DNA from: Phycisphaerales bacterium
GTDB taxonomy: Bacteria > Planctomycetota > Phycisphaerae > UBA1845 > Fen-1342
DNA: 64,000 nucleotides
Reading direction: 5' to 3'
NCBI GenBank assembly: GCA_016716475.1
Contig: JADJWG010000004.1
Span: forward strand, 620,001-684,000
Below the pieces are notes generated by a model that was not told the origin of the DNA, did no database searches, and saw nothing but the letters and a program-made list of their open reading frames with translations. This document shows positions 25,071 through 33,178 of the stretch, in pieces; positions within the stretch are counted from its first letter, which is position 1; each line of letters opens with the position of its first letter. Position numbers and translations under genes: made by a program.

Positions 25071-25636
25071 GCCTGGGCCCTCCGGGGTGCCGTGGTGCCG
25101 GTGGCTCGTTCACGCAGGCCACACAGGGCGATGGCGATAGCGTCGGCGACATCATGCGGTTGAGGCAGGTGTGGCAGGCCGAGTGTCATGGCGACGGCGC
25201 GCTGCATCTGGGCTTTGTCGGCGCGTCCGCTACCCGTCAGCAGTTTCTTCACCTGCGTAGCGGCGACCGAGAGAACGGTCATGCCCCTTCGCACAGCGAG
25301 CGCCAGGATGACTCCGCGGGCATGTGCCATGAGGATTGCGGTGCGTGGGTGCCGGTAATGGGCGTATAGTTCCTCACAGACCAGCAGCACCGGACGGTGT
25401 GTGTCGATCAGTGTTGCGAGGCCGTTTTCGAGCTCAACGAGGCGTTCCGCGAGCGTTCCGCCCCGTGGCAGACGCACTACGCCGGCTTCACACAGATGCA
25501 CATCGCGACGGTTGCTGCCGTCCGATAAGACGGCATAACCGGTGCGCAGCAGTCCCGGATCGACACCGAGGACTGGCCCGGCGGAGAATACAGGTTGTTG
25601 GGGTCGCGAACTTTTGGGCATAGGTGTGTACATCAT
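25067..25636 (-). CDS. ruvC: Holliday junction resolvase RuvC
   Basis: A 189-residue RNase H-fold nuclease that cuts Holliday junctions symmetrically. The acidic active site is complete: Asp26 in LGVDPGLLRTGY, Glu in VCEELYAHYRHPRTA at about 88, and Asp162/Asp165 in HDVADAIAIAL. About 20 residues precede the usual start; Met1, Met2 and Met6 are all possible. ruvA follows with an ATGA overlap. No ruvB is found in the window, unlike the common ruvCAB order. The upstream gap is shared with the divergent S41 protease gene. Confidence 0.92.
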   Translation of the reverse strand: MMYTPMPKSSRPQQPVFSAGPVLGVDPGLLRTGYAVLSDGSNRRDVHLCEAGVVRLPRGGTLAERLVELENGLATLIDTHRPVLLVCEELYAHYRHPRTAILMAHARGVILALAVRRGMTVLSVAATQVKKLLTGSGRADKAQMQRAVAMTLGLPHLPQPHDVADAIAIALCGLRERATGTTAPRRAQA

Positions 25637-25808
25637 GCCCGCGCGCGCGGCTCCGGTAAACTGTCCGCGATCACCACGGTGCGCGACCTCACGCTCCGCA
25701 CGCCCGTAATTCGGACCTGTCGAAACTCGTGGAAAATGTCCGTAGGGCTGCCGGGGGCTTGTTTGACCGATGTAGGATCATGGCATGGGCGGTTTCTGAA
25801 CACCGTCA

Positions 25809-25814
25809 TATAAT
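25809..25814 (+). promoter_or_regulatory. TATAAT -10 element upstream of the S41 protease
   Basis: A perfect TATAAT hexamer 71 bases before the preferred ATG at 25886, inside an otherwise G+C-rich gap. No TTGACA-like -35 stands at 15-19 bases upstream. It is one of several such elements in the window. Confidence 0.45.
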
Positions 25815-25885
25815 TCGCGAGAGCTAACGCGGTCGGCCCTGGGTGCGGCGGAGTTCGGGCGACTGCCATGAAAGGAAGTGGTTTT

Positions 25886-28078
25886 ATGCTCGCACGTTAC
25901 GCGCGTGCCGGCCTTGTGGCGCTGGTGCTGCTGCCCGCCGTGACCTGGGCGGCCACCAGCAGCGACCTCGCCACGGCCTATGCGGCGATCCTGAAGGGGG
26001 ACTACACCGCCGGCCGGAACATCGTCGAGCAGGCCCTGGGGGCCGAGGCACCGGCCGAAGCCCAGCGCATCCGGGGGTGGCTTGCGGCGTACGAACGCGT
26101 CGCTTCCAAGCGCTCGGAGCTGAAAGCTGCTACATACCAGTGGAACCTCGAGCAGGCACAGCAGGCCCTGGCCGCTGGCCGGGTCACGCTCGCGCTGAGC
26201 TTTGCGGCCCAGGCGGTGCCCTACGCGGAAGATATGGCCGCAATGGCCGCGCATCCCACGATCCAGGAATTGACCAAGGCAGCCCGGGCGGCCGCGGCGG
26301 AGGCCTTTGCCGAGCAGCAGCGCACGCGGGCTCTGAGCTTCTACATGCTGCTCTCGCGGCTGCACCCAGAGGACGCCGAGATCAAGGATCGACGCGACGA
26401 AATCGGGCGCTTCGTGCGAATTGAGGCGGTCTACGAAGATCGCAAGGCGCTGGATGCGCGGCTGAAGGATGTGCGTGCCGACCAGTTGCGGCGGGCGATC
26501 GAAATGATCGATCGGCTTTACTACCGCACGCCGGACTTCCGTGATCTGGCGCGCAGCGCACTGCGGAATTTACGGACGGTTTCCGAAGTGGACAAACTGG
26601 CGACGTATCTCGACGGACTGGCCAATGTGCAGTTGCGCAACAGCTTCCAGGGTGAGCTGGCGCGGCTGGCGGCGCGGGTCGAGGAGGCGAGCAAGTTCAC
26701 GCACCAGGATCTCTGGGCACTTTACAACGATGTGCAGAAGCTCAATCGCGGGACGATCGAGCTCCCCGACCAGTTGGTCGTGGTCGAGTTCCTGAACGGC
26801 GTCGTGGGCGCGCTGGACGACTACACGAGTGTGATCTGGCCTGCCGACGCCGAGGATTTCGGCAAGTACATGGGCGAGTTCCAGGGCGTGGGAATCCAAC
26901 TCGGGATTGAGGAACTCACCGGTCGGTTGAAGGTTGTGACGCCGCTCGAGGGGTCGCCCGCGCTCGAAGCGGGCTTGCAGCCCGACGACCTGATCATCGC
27001 GGTGGACGGCAAGGATACTCGCAACTGGACGACGGATGACGCGGTCGAGAACATCATGGGTCCGGCCGGCACGGAAGTTGCGCTGACGGTGCATCGCCCG
27101 CGTACGGATGATGTGCTGCGGTTCAATCTCGTGCGGCGACGGATTCTGCTGACGACGGTCCGCGGCATTGAGCGCAGCCCGGGCGATGCGACCGCCTGGA
27201 ACTATATCCTCGATCCCGATTCGGGCATTGCGTATATCCGGCTGACACAATTCCTCCAGGAGTCGGCGGGTGAGTTGACGCGGGCCCTGCGGGCGGCCCA
27301 AGAACAGGGGATGCGCGGGCTGGTCCTCGACCTGCGGTACAACCCGGGCGGGCTGTTGGATGTCGCCATCGACGTGGTGGACAACTTCCTCGCGGAGGGT
27401 GACGTCGTCGTAACCCGTGGCCGGCTTAGTGCGGATGACCGCAAGCGGGCCTCGGGCAGCGCTCCGTATCGTGAACTGCCGATCGTCGTGCTCGTGAACG
27501 AACACAGTGCCAGTGCGTCAGAGATTCTGGCGGGTGCGCTGCAAGACCATCACCGGGCGCTGGTGCTCGGGGATCGGACGTTCGGCAAGGGGAGCGTACA
27601 GCACCTGCGACCGCTGACCAGCCGCGCCGCTCCGTCTCTCACGGACGCACGGCTGAAGCTGACGACAGCACTTTATTACCTGCCGAGTGGCCGCACGCCG
27701 CACAAGGCGGAAGGTGAGGCCGAGTGGGGGGTCCGGCCGGACTACGAGCGGAAGCTGACTCCGAAAGAGCAACGGCGCGTGCTGGAGCGTGAGCGGCTGG
27801 CGTTCATTATCCACAACGAGGCGGATCTCGGGAAGGGTGAACGGCTTTCGAGCGAGGAGCGGGCCGCACTGCTCACAAGCGAAAAGGATAGCGAGGAGCA
27901 GGCCGCCGACCGTCCTTTCCTCACCGAGGATGATCTCAAATTGCTGGAAGCCGATCCGTTCGAGGCGCCGGACGTAGATCCGCAGTTGGAAGAAGCCCTC
28001 CTGCTGATCCGCGTTAAGCTTGCTGGTGACCTGCCGTGGCCGCAGCAATTGGCGTCGGCACGCCAGGAGAAGAAGTAG
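25886..28078 (+). CDS. Exported S41-family C-terminal processing protease
   Basis: A 730-residue Ctp/Tsp-type serine protease of the periplasm. It has a signal peptide (LVALVLLPAVTWAATS), then a ~230-residue helical region not found in short Ctps. A PDZ domain follows at about 330-430 (FQGVGIQLGI, GLQPDDLIIAVDG), then the S41 catalytic domain. The Ser-Lys dyad is Ser545 in NEHSASASEILAGAL and Lys568 in GDRTFGKGSVQ; GLVLDLRYNPGGLLDVAI is the third signature. Met at 25886 is chosen because AAAGGAAG stands 9-15 bases upstream, while the ATG at 25868 has no ribosome-binding site. The acidic C-terminal tail resembles planctomycete homologues. Confidence 0.9.
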   Translation: MLARYARAGLVALVLLPAVTWAATSSDLATAYAAILKGDYTAGRNIVEQALGAEAPAEAQRIRGWLAAYERVASKRSELKAATYQWNLEQAQQALAAGRVTLALSFAAQAVPYAEDMAAMAAHPTIQELTKAARAAAAEAFAEQQRTRALSFYMLLSRLHPEDAEIKDRRDEIGRFVRIEAVYEDRKALDARLKDVRADQLRRAIEMIDRLYYRTPDFRDLARSALRNLRTVSEVDKLATYLDGLANVQLRNSFQGELARLAARVEEASKFTHQDLWALYNDVQKLNRGTIELPDQLVVVEFLNGVVGALDDYTSVIWPADAEDFGKYMGEFQGVGIQLGIEELTGRLKVVTPLEGSPALEAGLQPDDLIIAVDGKDTRNWTTDDAVENIMGPAGTEVALTVHRPRTDDVLRFNLVRRRILLTTVRGIERSPGDATAWNYILDPDSGIAYIRLTQFLQESAGELTRALRAAQEQGMRGLVLDLRYNPGGLLDVAIDVVDNFLAEGDVVVTRGRLSADDRKRASGSAPYRELPIVVLVNEHSASASEILAGALQDHHRALVLGDRTFGKGSVQHLRPLTSRAAPSLTDARLKLTTALYYLPSGRTPHKAEGEAEWGVRPDYERKLTPKEQRRVLERERLAFIIHNEADLGKGERLSSEERAALLTSEKDSEEQAADRPFLTEDDLKLLEADPFEAPDVDPQLEEALLLIRVKLAGDLPWPQQLASARQEKK

Positions 28079-28090
28079 GGTATCCCCACG

Positions 28091-28126
28091 CTCCCCTCCC
28101 TTCCCGGGAGGGGTTGGGGGAGGGTC
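28091..28126. repeat. REP-like inverted repeat
   Basis: An 8-bp stem, CCCCTCCC (28093-28100) with GGGAGGGG (28106-28113), followed by a second G-rich arm (GGGGGAGGG) that can pair with the same left arm. Elements of this shape are dispersed in many high-G+C genomes. It starts 12 bases after the protease stop. A related but shorter hairpin, CCCCTCC / GGAGGGG, occurs at 3394-3412. Confidence 0.5.
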
Positions 28127-28279
28127 AGAGTCCTCGGCAAGAACGCCGTTCTCGATTCTCAAGCTCTCGCCGAGACGGGTATTGGGATAGCTTCAAGTGC
28201 GTCTTGACTGAGATGTGAAACCGCGCGCGATGGAATCGCAACAGGATCCGCCGGGCAGCCCGTGGTGCGGTTCGCTACG

Positions 28280-28304
28280 CCCCGGTTCAAGCCGGGGATT
28301 TTTT
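28280..28304 (+). terminator. Intrinsic terminator downstream of the S41 protease
   Basis: Stem CCCCGG (28280-28285) with CCGGGG (28292-28297), a 6-base loop, then A and six T residues (28299-28304). This is a textbook plus-strand Rho-independent terminator about 200 bases after the protease stop. The rest of 28079-28359 holds no gene. Confidence 0.75.
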
Positions 28305-28359
28305 CTGTGCAGCGGGCTGGCCGTGCTGCGCTGACTGCGGGGCAGGTGACTCTGACCGC

Positions 28360-30957
28360 TTACGGTGTTCCTTTCACCGCAGCAATGAACGCTCCGATGT
28401 CGCCGAAATTCACCGCCCCGTCACCGTTGCAGTCGGCCTGGCTCCACGGGCAGTCATGGGGCCAGCCATCCGGAGAACCGGCCTTGAGGGCTGCGATGAA
28501 AAGACTGATGTCGCCGAAGTTCACCGCGCCATCGCAGTTCATGTCACCGGCAGCATACGGGGCTGCGACGACGGCGAAGGTGCCGCTCTCCACCCAGGCG
28601 CCGGTGCCGCTGGGGGTCACGGAGCGGATACGGAGGCGGTTCGCATCGCTCAATTCTGTCGGGGTCCATGTCCAGTTGTCCGCGCCGATCTCCGTGGGGC
28701 CGGCCAGCGGGCTCCAGATCGTTGAATCGTTGATCAGGGACAACTCATCGATGAAGACGGTGTCGCTGTAAGAGGAGACGGAGACGTCCTTGGTGTACTC
28801 CCATCGCAAGAGGTGGTTACCCGGCGGTAGAACCGTCTGGAAAAGCTGCCAACTGCCATTCCCCGAGACACGCACCAACCGCTGGCTGTTGATGTAGAAG
28901 TTGAAGTAGTCGTAGTTCGACTCGGAGCTGACGCGGTAGCGAAAGCTCAGCGCGCCGGCGCCGACGGTGCGTTGCATCCAGGAGACCTGGTTATGCGTGA
29001 TTGCTCCGGCGCGCGCCGATTGGGTACCGGCGTAATAGTTGCCGGTGACGATTGTCCAGGGCAGGTTACCGCCGGTCGTGTAGGCCGGATCGAGCGTGGT
29101 TCCTTCGAAGCCGTCCGTCATGGCCTGCATGTCGCCATAGTTAGTCGAATGCTGCAATTCGAACGCGGCGGCCGAATTGCCAGTCCAGGCAATCTGGGTG
29201 GGACGATCCACGGGCAATTCGTCGCCCGCCAAGGGCGCACTGAACGCCGGCTCGGGCGCCAGCGCTACGTCAAGGCGTTTGGCCGGACCGGCATCCACGG
29301 TCACGGGCAGAAACAGCGTGTCGTAACCCGGGGCACTGAAGCGCAGGGTGTACTGCCCGGGCAGTAGCAGGCGGTGGTAGTTACCAACCACCGGATCCGT
29401 GAAGACCGGGCGGTTGCGGCCGACCACCGCGATGGTCGCTGCGAGCGGTGCGCCCGTGTTCGCCGCGGTCACGATGCCGCGCACTCCGATGAGACACAGT
29501 TCCATGTAGCGGAGCATTGACTCGCGGTTCTCAAGCCAGTACTGCGGCAGCAGAGAGGCCGTGGGGCGCTTCACGCTGCTGAGTTCGATGGTCACTTCAA
29601 AGCCGCCCAGGTAGCGGTAGTGCCAATCCTGCATACCACCGGTGATGGAGTACCACGCGGCACCGTTGGTGATGCCGTGGAAGAAGGAGGAGCTCGCCCA
29701 CATCGGCGGATTGTTCCGGGCGTACTCCTCAGACAGGTAGATGAATACGTCATCGTCGGGACTGGCAGAGTAAACCGAGCCCTTTCCGTCATTGTCGTAG
29801 GGATAATTGACCACCAGCGCGCCTGTATGCAGGTTGGCGGAAAGCGTGGTGGGGTAGGCCATGGTCCAGTTCATGATCACCCCGGTCTCGACGGCTCGGC
29901 CGGCGGTGGTGTTGGGCTCACCGTTGAAGCCCTCGGGGAAATTGCGGTTGAGGTCGATGCCCTGGGAGTTGGTACGCGTGGTGTTGACGTAGCCGTCAGG
30001 ATTCATGACCGGCACGATCCAGATGTCGATCTCGTTGATCAGGTTCGTGATCCGCGGATCGGCGCCGTAGTTGGAAAGGAGGTGCTCGATGAGGTACAGG
30101 CACATCTCGTTGCCGGTCCACTCGTCGCCATGCATCGTCGAGACGTACTTGAAGCGGGGCTCGTCCTCTGCCACGCCGACGTTGTCGCTGATATTCAGGG
30201 CCCAGATTGCGCGGCCCTGCACGCTGTTGCCGAGGTTCACGACACGCGCGATGGCCGGGTAGGTGGTCGCCCACTGTTGCATCAGTTGCGTGATCTGGGG
30301 GTAGGTGCGGTATGAACTGCGATCGCCTTCGACCTCCCACGGAGGTGTGAGCGCGCGCTGTCCGTCGTCGTCTACCAGGTTCGGGTCGGCGCCGGCCCGA
30401 ATGAGCATGTGTGCCAACGGCAGGTACAGCGCATCCACCCGGTCATGGCAGCGATCCGACAGACCCAGCACATGCAAGGGAGTCCGGCCACCCGCGGCGC
30501 GGGTGTTCACGGCGGCGCCGGCCGCCAACAGGAGCTGCATGCTGGCATCGTTGAGGCGCCGGGCGGCGAAGTGGAGTGGCGTCTCACCGGTGTCGTCGGC
30601 GGCGTTCACCTCCGCGCCGGCCGCGAGTAGAAGCTGAAGCACTTCCGGGTCCCAGGCGGTGGCGGCGTAGTGCAAAGCGGTGCGACCCAGCGCATCGCGC
30701 GCCCTGCTGTCGGCCCCGTGCTCGAGCAGTACTCGCAGGGTGCCGGCATCGTGCCCGGCCGCGGCAAAATGCAGCGGTGTTTCCCCGTCAGCGGTACGCA
30801 GCTCAAGCCATTCCGGATGGTCGGCGAGCAGTGTGGCGACGCGCTCGCCATCGCGGTCACGGGCGGCCTGGTGAATCGGGGGCAGCGGGACCTGGGCCCA
30901 CAACAGAGTGTTCCCCCCCAGCATCAGCGCGGCGGCGGCACACCAGAGCGTGCGCAT
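28360..30957 (-). CDS. Secreted ankyrin-repeat / M14 zinc carboxypeptidase / dockerin-like protein
   Basis: An 865-residue exported multidomain protein. It has a signal peptide (residues 1-21), four to five ankyrin repeats at about 27-205 (TPLHFAAAGHDAGTLRVLL, TALHYAATAWDPEVLQLLL), then an M14 carboxypeptidase domain at about 215-480. Zinc ligands are His276 and Glu279 (MHGDEW) and His377 (LHTGA); substrate residues lie in DLNRNF and catalytic Glu458 in FEVTIEL. A transthyretin-like regulatory domain follows (about 485-560), then a beta-sandwich and two dockerin-like repeats (GDMNCDGAVNFGDISLFIAA and CNGDGAVNFGDIGAFIAA). GAGGA stands 5 bases before ATG 30957. It should trim C-terminal residues of extracellular proteins; ankyrin repeats on such an enzyme are unusual. 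Confidence 0.88.
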   Translation of the reverse strand: MRTLWCAAAALMLGGNTLLWAQVPLPPIHQAARDRDGERVATLLADHPEWLELRTADGETPLHFAAAGHDAGTLRVLLEHGADSRARDALGRTALHYAATAWDPEVLQLLLAAGAEVNAADDTGETPLHFAARRLNDASMQLLLAAGAAVNTRAAGGRTPLHVLGLSDRCHDRVDALYLPLAHMLIRAGADPNLVDDDGQRALTPPWEVEGDRSSYRTYPQITQLMQQWATTYPAIARVVNLGNSVQGRAIWALNISDNVGVAEDEPRFKYVSTMHGDEWTGNEMCLYLIEHLLSNYGADPRITNLINEIDIWIVPVMNPDGYVNTTRTNSQGIDLNRNFPEGFNGEPNTTAGRAVETGVIMNWTMAYPTTLSANLHTGALVVNYPYDNDGKGSVYSASPDDDVFIYLSEEYARNNPPMWASSSFFHGITNGAAWYSITGGMQDWHYRYLGGFEVTIELSSVKRPTASLLPQYWLENRESMLRYMELCLIGVRGIVTAANTGAPLAATIAVVGRNRPVFTDPVVGNYHRLLLPGQYTLRFSAPGYDTLFLPVTVDAGPAKRLDVALAPEPAFSAPLAGDELPVDRPTQIAWTGNSAAAFELQHSTNYGDMQAMTDGFEGTTLDPAYTTGGNLPWTIVTGNYYAGTQSARAGAITHNQVSWMQRTVGAGALSFRYRVSSESNYDYFNFYINSQRLVRVSGNGSWQLFQTVLPPGNHLLRWEYTKDVSVSSYSDTVFIDELSLINDSTIWSPLAGPTEIGADNWTWTPTELSDANRLRIRSVTPSGTGAWVESGTFAVVAAPYAAGDMNCDGAVNFGDISLFIAALKAGSPDGWPHDCPWSQADCNGDGAVNFGDIGAFIAAVKGTP

Positions 30958-31177
30958 GTGGTTCCTCGTTGGGTATGTCGGCGGCCGTCGTCGTACCTCG
31001 TAATGGGCACGCGCGGCCATGGGATACGCTGCAATCTGCACGGTAACGTTCTTTCCGCACTGCTACAATCCCAGTCCGCAAAGTCCGAGAATCACGGTGT
31101 TTCCGAACGTATGTAGCAAAGGGGCCAGTGCGGCGCGTCTGTTGATTCTTGTGCCTGAATCGTGGTGAAGTCCACTG

Positions 31178-31948
31178 TCACTCCGCGGCCGCGCACGCCC
31201 GTTCGCCACGGTCTTCATCGCGGTCCGTAGATTCGGGTGTGATGAGCCAGTGCCGCAGGGCCAGCAAATCGGAAAACGTCCAATCGGGTTCCGCGGTGCC
31301 GATATCGTGGATGCGGCCAGTGCGGTGAATCCAGACACTGCGCAGACCCGCGCGCCGCGCACCGGCAATGTCGCTGTGGAGGGAATCACCGACATGCAGG
31401 ACGCGCTCGCGGCGCCAGCCGGTCTCGGCGAGCGCCGCTTCAAAGATGGCCGGGTCAGGTTTGTAGGTCCGTGCAGATTCGGAGGTCACGACTCCGACTG
31501 CACGGATGCCACCCGCTGCTAGGGCGGCGAGGAGGTCGTCATGGTCGGCGTTGGAAACCATGCAGATCGGCAGCGGCAGATCAGCGAGGAAGGCCTCCAG
31601 CTCGGGCTGGAAGGGTGGCGCGCGCCAATACGTGCGCAGTGCATCCACATAGGGTTCCGGCGCGCGTGAACATCCCAGTTCCGCGAGCGTTTCGGACAGC
31701 GTCCGTGCTTCCAGTGTGAAGAGCGTGCAGAATTCCGGTCCCTGAGCGCGCTCCATCGCGGCGAAGAAACGGTTTCCCCAGCGGATCGCGAGATCCTGCG
31801 GCGTCAGCGGCAGGTCGGTGTCAGCTACGACGCGCGCACAAACGGCCTCGACGGCCGCGCGATCACCGGCCGCCAGCGTCCCATACATATCCACAAATAA
31901 GCCGTCGAGCGCATGCAGCGGTGCGGTCGGGGGCAGTGGGCGGTTCAC
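31178..31948 (-). CDS. HAD-superfamily hydrolase
   Basis: A 256-residue cytoplasmic hydrolase. Motif I is LFVDMYGTLAAGD with nucleophile Asp20; the second position is Tyr instead of Asp, as in 2-haloacid dehalogenase-like members. Motif II is CMVSNAD, motif III the Lys of TYKPDPAIFEAAL, and motif IV VGDSLHSDIAGARRAG. The motif IV acids suggest a phosphatase-like metal site, while the Tyr in motif I points toward the dehalogenase branch, so the substrate is open. The GTG start at 31948 overlaps the pseudopilin stop (GTGA), so translation is coupled. Confidence 0.82.
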   Translation of the reverse strand: MNRPLPPTAPLHALDGLFVDMYGTLAAGDRAAVEAVCARVVADTDLPLTPQDLAIRWGNRFFAAMERAQGPEFCTLFTLEARTLSETLAELGCSRAPEPYVDALRTYWRAPPFQPELEAFLADLPLPICMVSNADHDDLLAALAAGGIRAVGVVTSESARTYKPDPAIFEAALAETGWRRERVLHVGDSLHSDIAGARRAGLRSVWIHRTGRIHDIGTAEPDWTFSDLLALRHWLITPESTDRDEDRGERACAAAE

Positions 31949-32877
31949 TTGTGGTGGATCCGCGTCCAGAGTTGGTTGTAGGTGTAGTAGCCCGGCACGA
32001 CTTCGGCCGGAAAGGCGCCGCGCGTTTCGCCCGTCACCAGATTGACCGGTGGGGCATTGGGGTAGAAGTTGCGACCATAGCGATCCCAGGGGCCGACGTA
32101 GAGGGATTCGCCCTGATGCCAGACAAAGTGCTGTTGTGTGTTGAGTTCCAGGCCGGATTCGTTGCGGTTGGCAAGCTGCGAGACGTGTCCGTCCTGCATC
32201 AGCAGATTCGCGCGGTTCCCGGCATGGCGCCACTCCACGGTGTTGTCGTACTGGGTCGGAAAACTCCAGTCAGTCGAGCGCGGGCTGGAGCCACTGAGGT
32301 TGTAGATCGCACTCCAGTTGGCATCTCCGGCGAGCACACGGCTGGCGGTCAACTTCTCGTGGTTTTCGAGCCGCCGCGGCACGGTCGCCACAACATCCCC
32401 GCCCGGTGACCAGTTCCATGCGCCGCTGGCCAGTGGTACTGCGATGCCGTAGCTGTAGTCGATTCCGGGAACCCGGCTGTGACCAGGGTAAATCAGGCGA
32501 AAGTGCTGCCCCCGGGCGGCGTTGAGCGGGCTGGGGCCGGGGTCGTCAGGGCAATAGCCAAGACGCTTGTCGGGGATCAGATTCCGCTGCACGAGGACGT
32601 CGATCCAGGTGAAGCGGATGGGTTGGGCACCGTCATCCCAGATGGGGTAATACTTGTACTCCATGCGGCAGGCCTCGAGAGCGAGGCCGAGCTGCTGCAA
32701 CTGGGCAGCGCACTGGGTGGCGCGGGCCTGGCGGTGAGCGAGTTGCAACGGGGGGAGCATGATCGCGATGAGCAGAGCGATGATGCCGAGCGTGACGAGC
32801 AGTTCCGGCAGGGAGAACCCACGTGCCGTCAACACGCGCAACGAGGAATGCCGTAAGCAGGACCGCCGGATCTTCAT
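31945..32877 (-). CDS. DUF1559-like type IV prepilin-like protein
   Basis: A 310-residue protein with a prepilin leader TARG^FSLPELLVTLGIIALLIAIMLP: Gly before the cut, Phe +1, Glu +5. The mature part has RQARATQCAAQLQQLGLAL, then a low-complexity beta-rich region with RHAGNRANLLMQDGHV, which matches the planctomycete H-X9-DG prepilin-like group (its name comes from a His followed by DG). These proteins are massively amplified in Planctomycetes; their exact role is unknown. ATG 32877 gives a leader of about 19 residues; the frame is open to 33006. It is coupled to a HAD hydrolase gene. Confidence 0.85.
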   Translation of the reverse strand: MKIRRSCLRHSSLRVLTARGFSLPELLVTLGIIALLIAIMLPPLQLAHRQARATQCAAQLQQLGLALEACRMEYKYYPIWDDGAQPIRFTWIDVLVQRNLIPDKRLGYCPDDPGPSPLNAARGQHFRLIYPGHSRVPGIDYSYGIAVPLASGAWNWSPGGDVVATVPRRLENHEKLTASRVLAGDANWSAIYNLSGSSPRSTDWSFPTQYDNTVEWRHAGNRANLLMQDGHVSQLANRNESGLELNTQQHFVWHQGESLYVGPWDRYGRNFYPNAPPVNLVTGETRGAFPAEVVPGYYTYNQLWTRIHHK

Positions 32878-33178
32878 GATCGCAGTTCTGCACCGGACAC
32901 CGCGATTGCGCTCCAGACGCAAGTTTCGCGATACCCGAGGGTTACACAAGAAATGGATCGACGCGCACGCGATCCGAACTTGAGGGCAGCTACCATTCCC
33001 TGCCATGGGCGTCTGTGCGACGAGCCGCCCTCATACAAAGGATAGCTCGCGGGGGGGCAGGATGCAAGCGCGAACCGAAACCATGCGTTTCCCGGCCTGA
33101 ACCGATTCAGCTTCGAAGGGGCCTTATTGGGCACCTAATCGATCGGGATCGGTTCCAGGTGGGCGGACTCCTGCTGTC
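32878..33178. other. Intergenic region between leuS and the pseudopilin gene
   Basis: A 301-base gap read on the minus strand from the leuS stop toward the pseudopilin start. Near 33037-33046 the minus strand reads TATCCTTTGTATG, a possible -10 region. No terminator hairpin with a T-run was recognised, and no gene is supported. Confidence 0.35.

Noticed and set aside
28280..28297. GGTTCAAGCC resembling a tRNA T-loop
   Set aside because: No acceptor, D or anticodon arms can be formed around it, and six T residues follow the stem. It is an intrinsic terminator.
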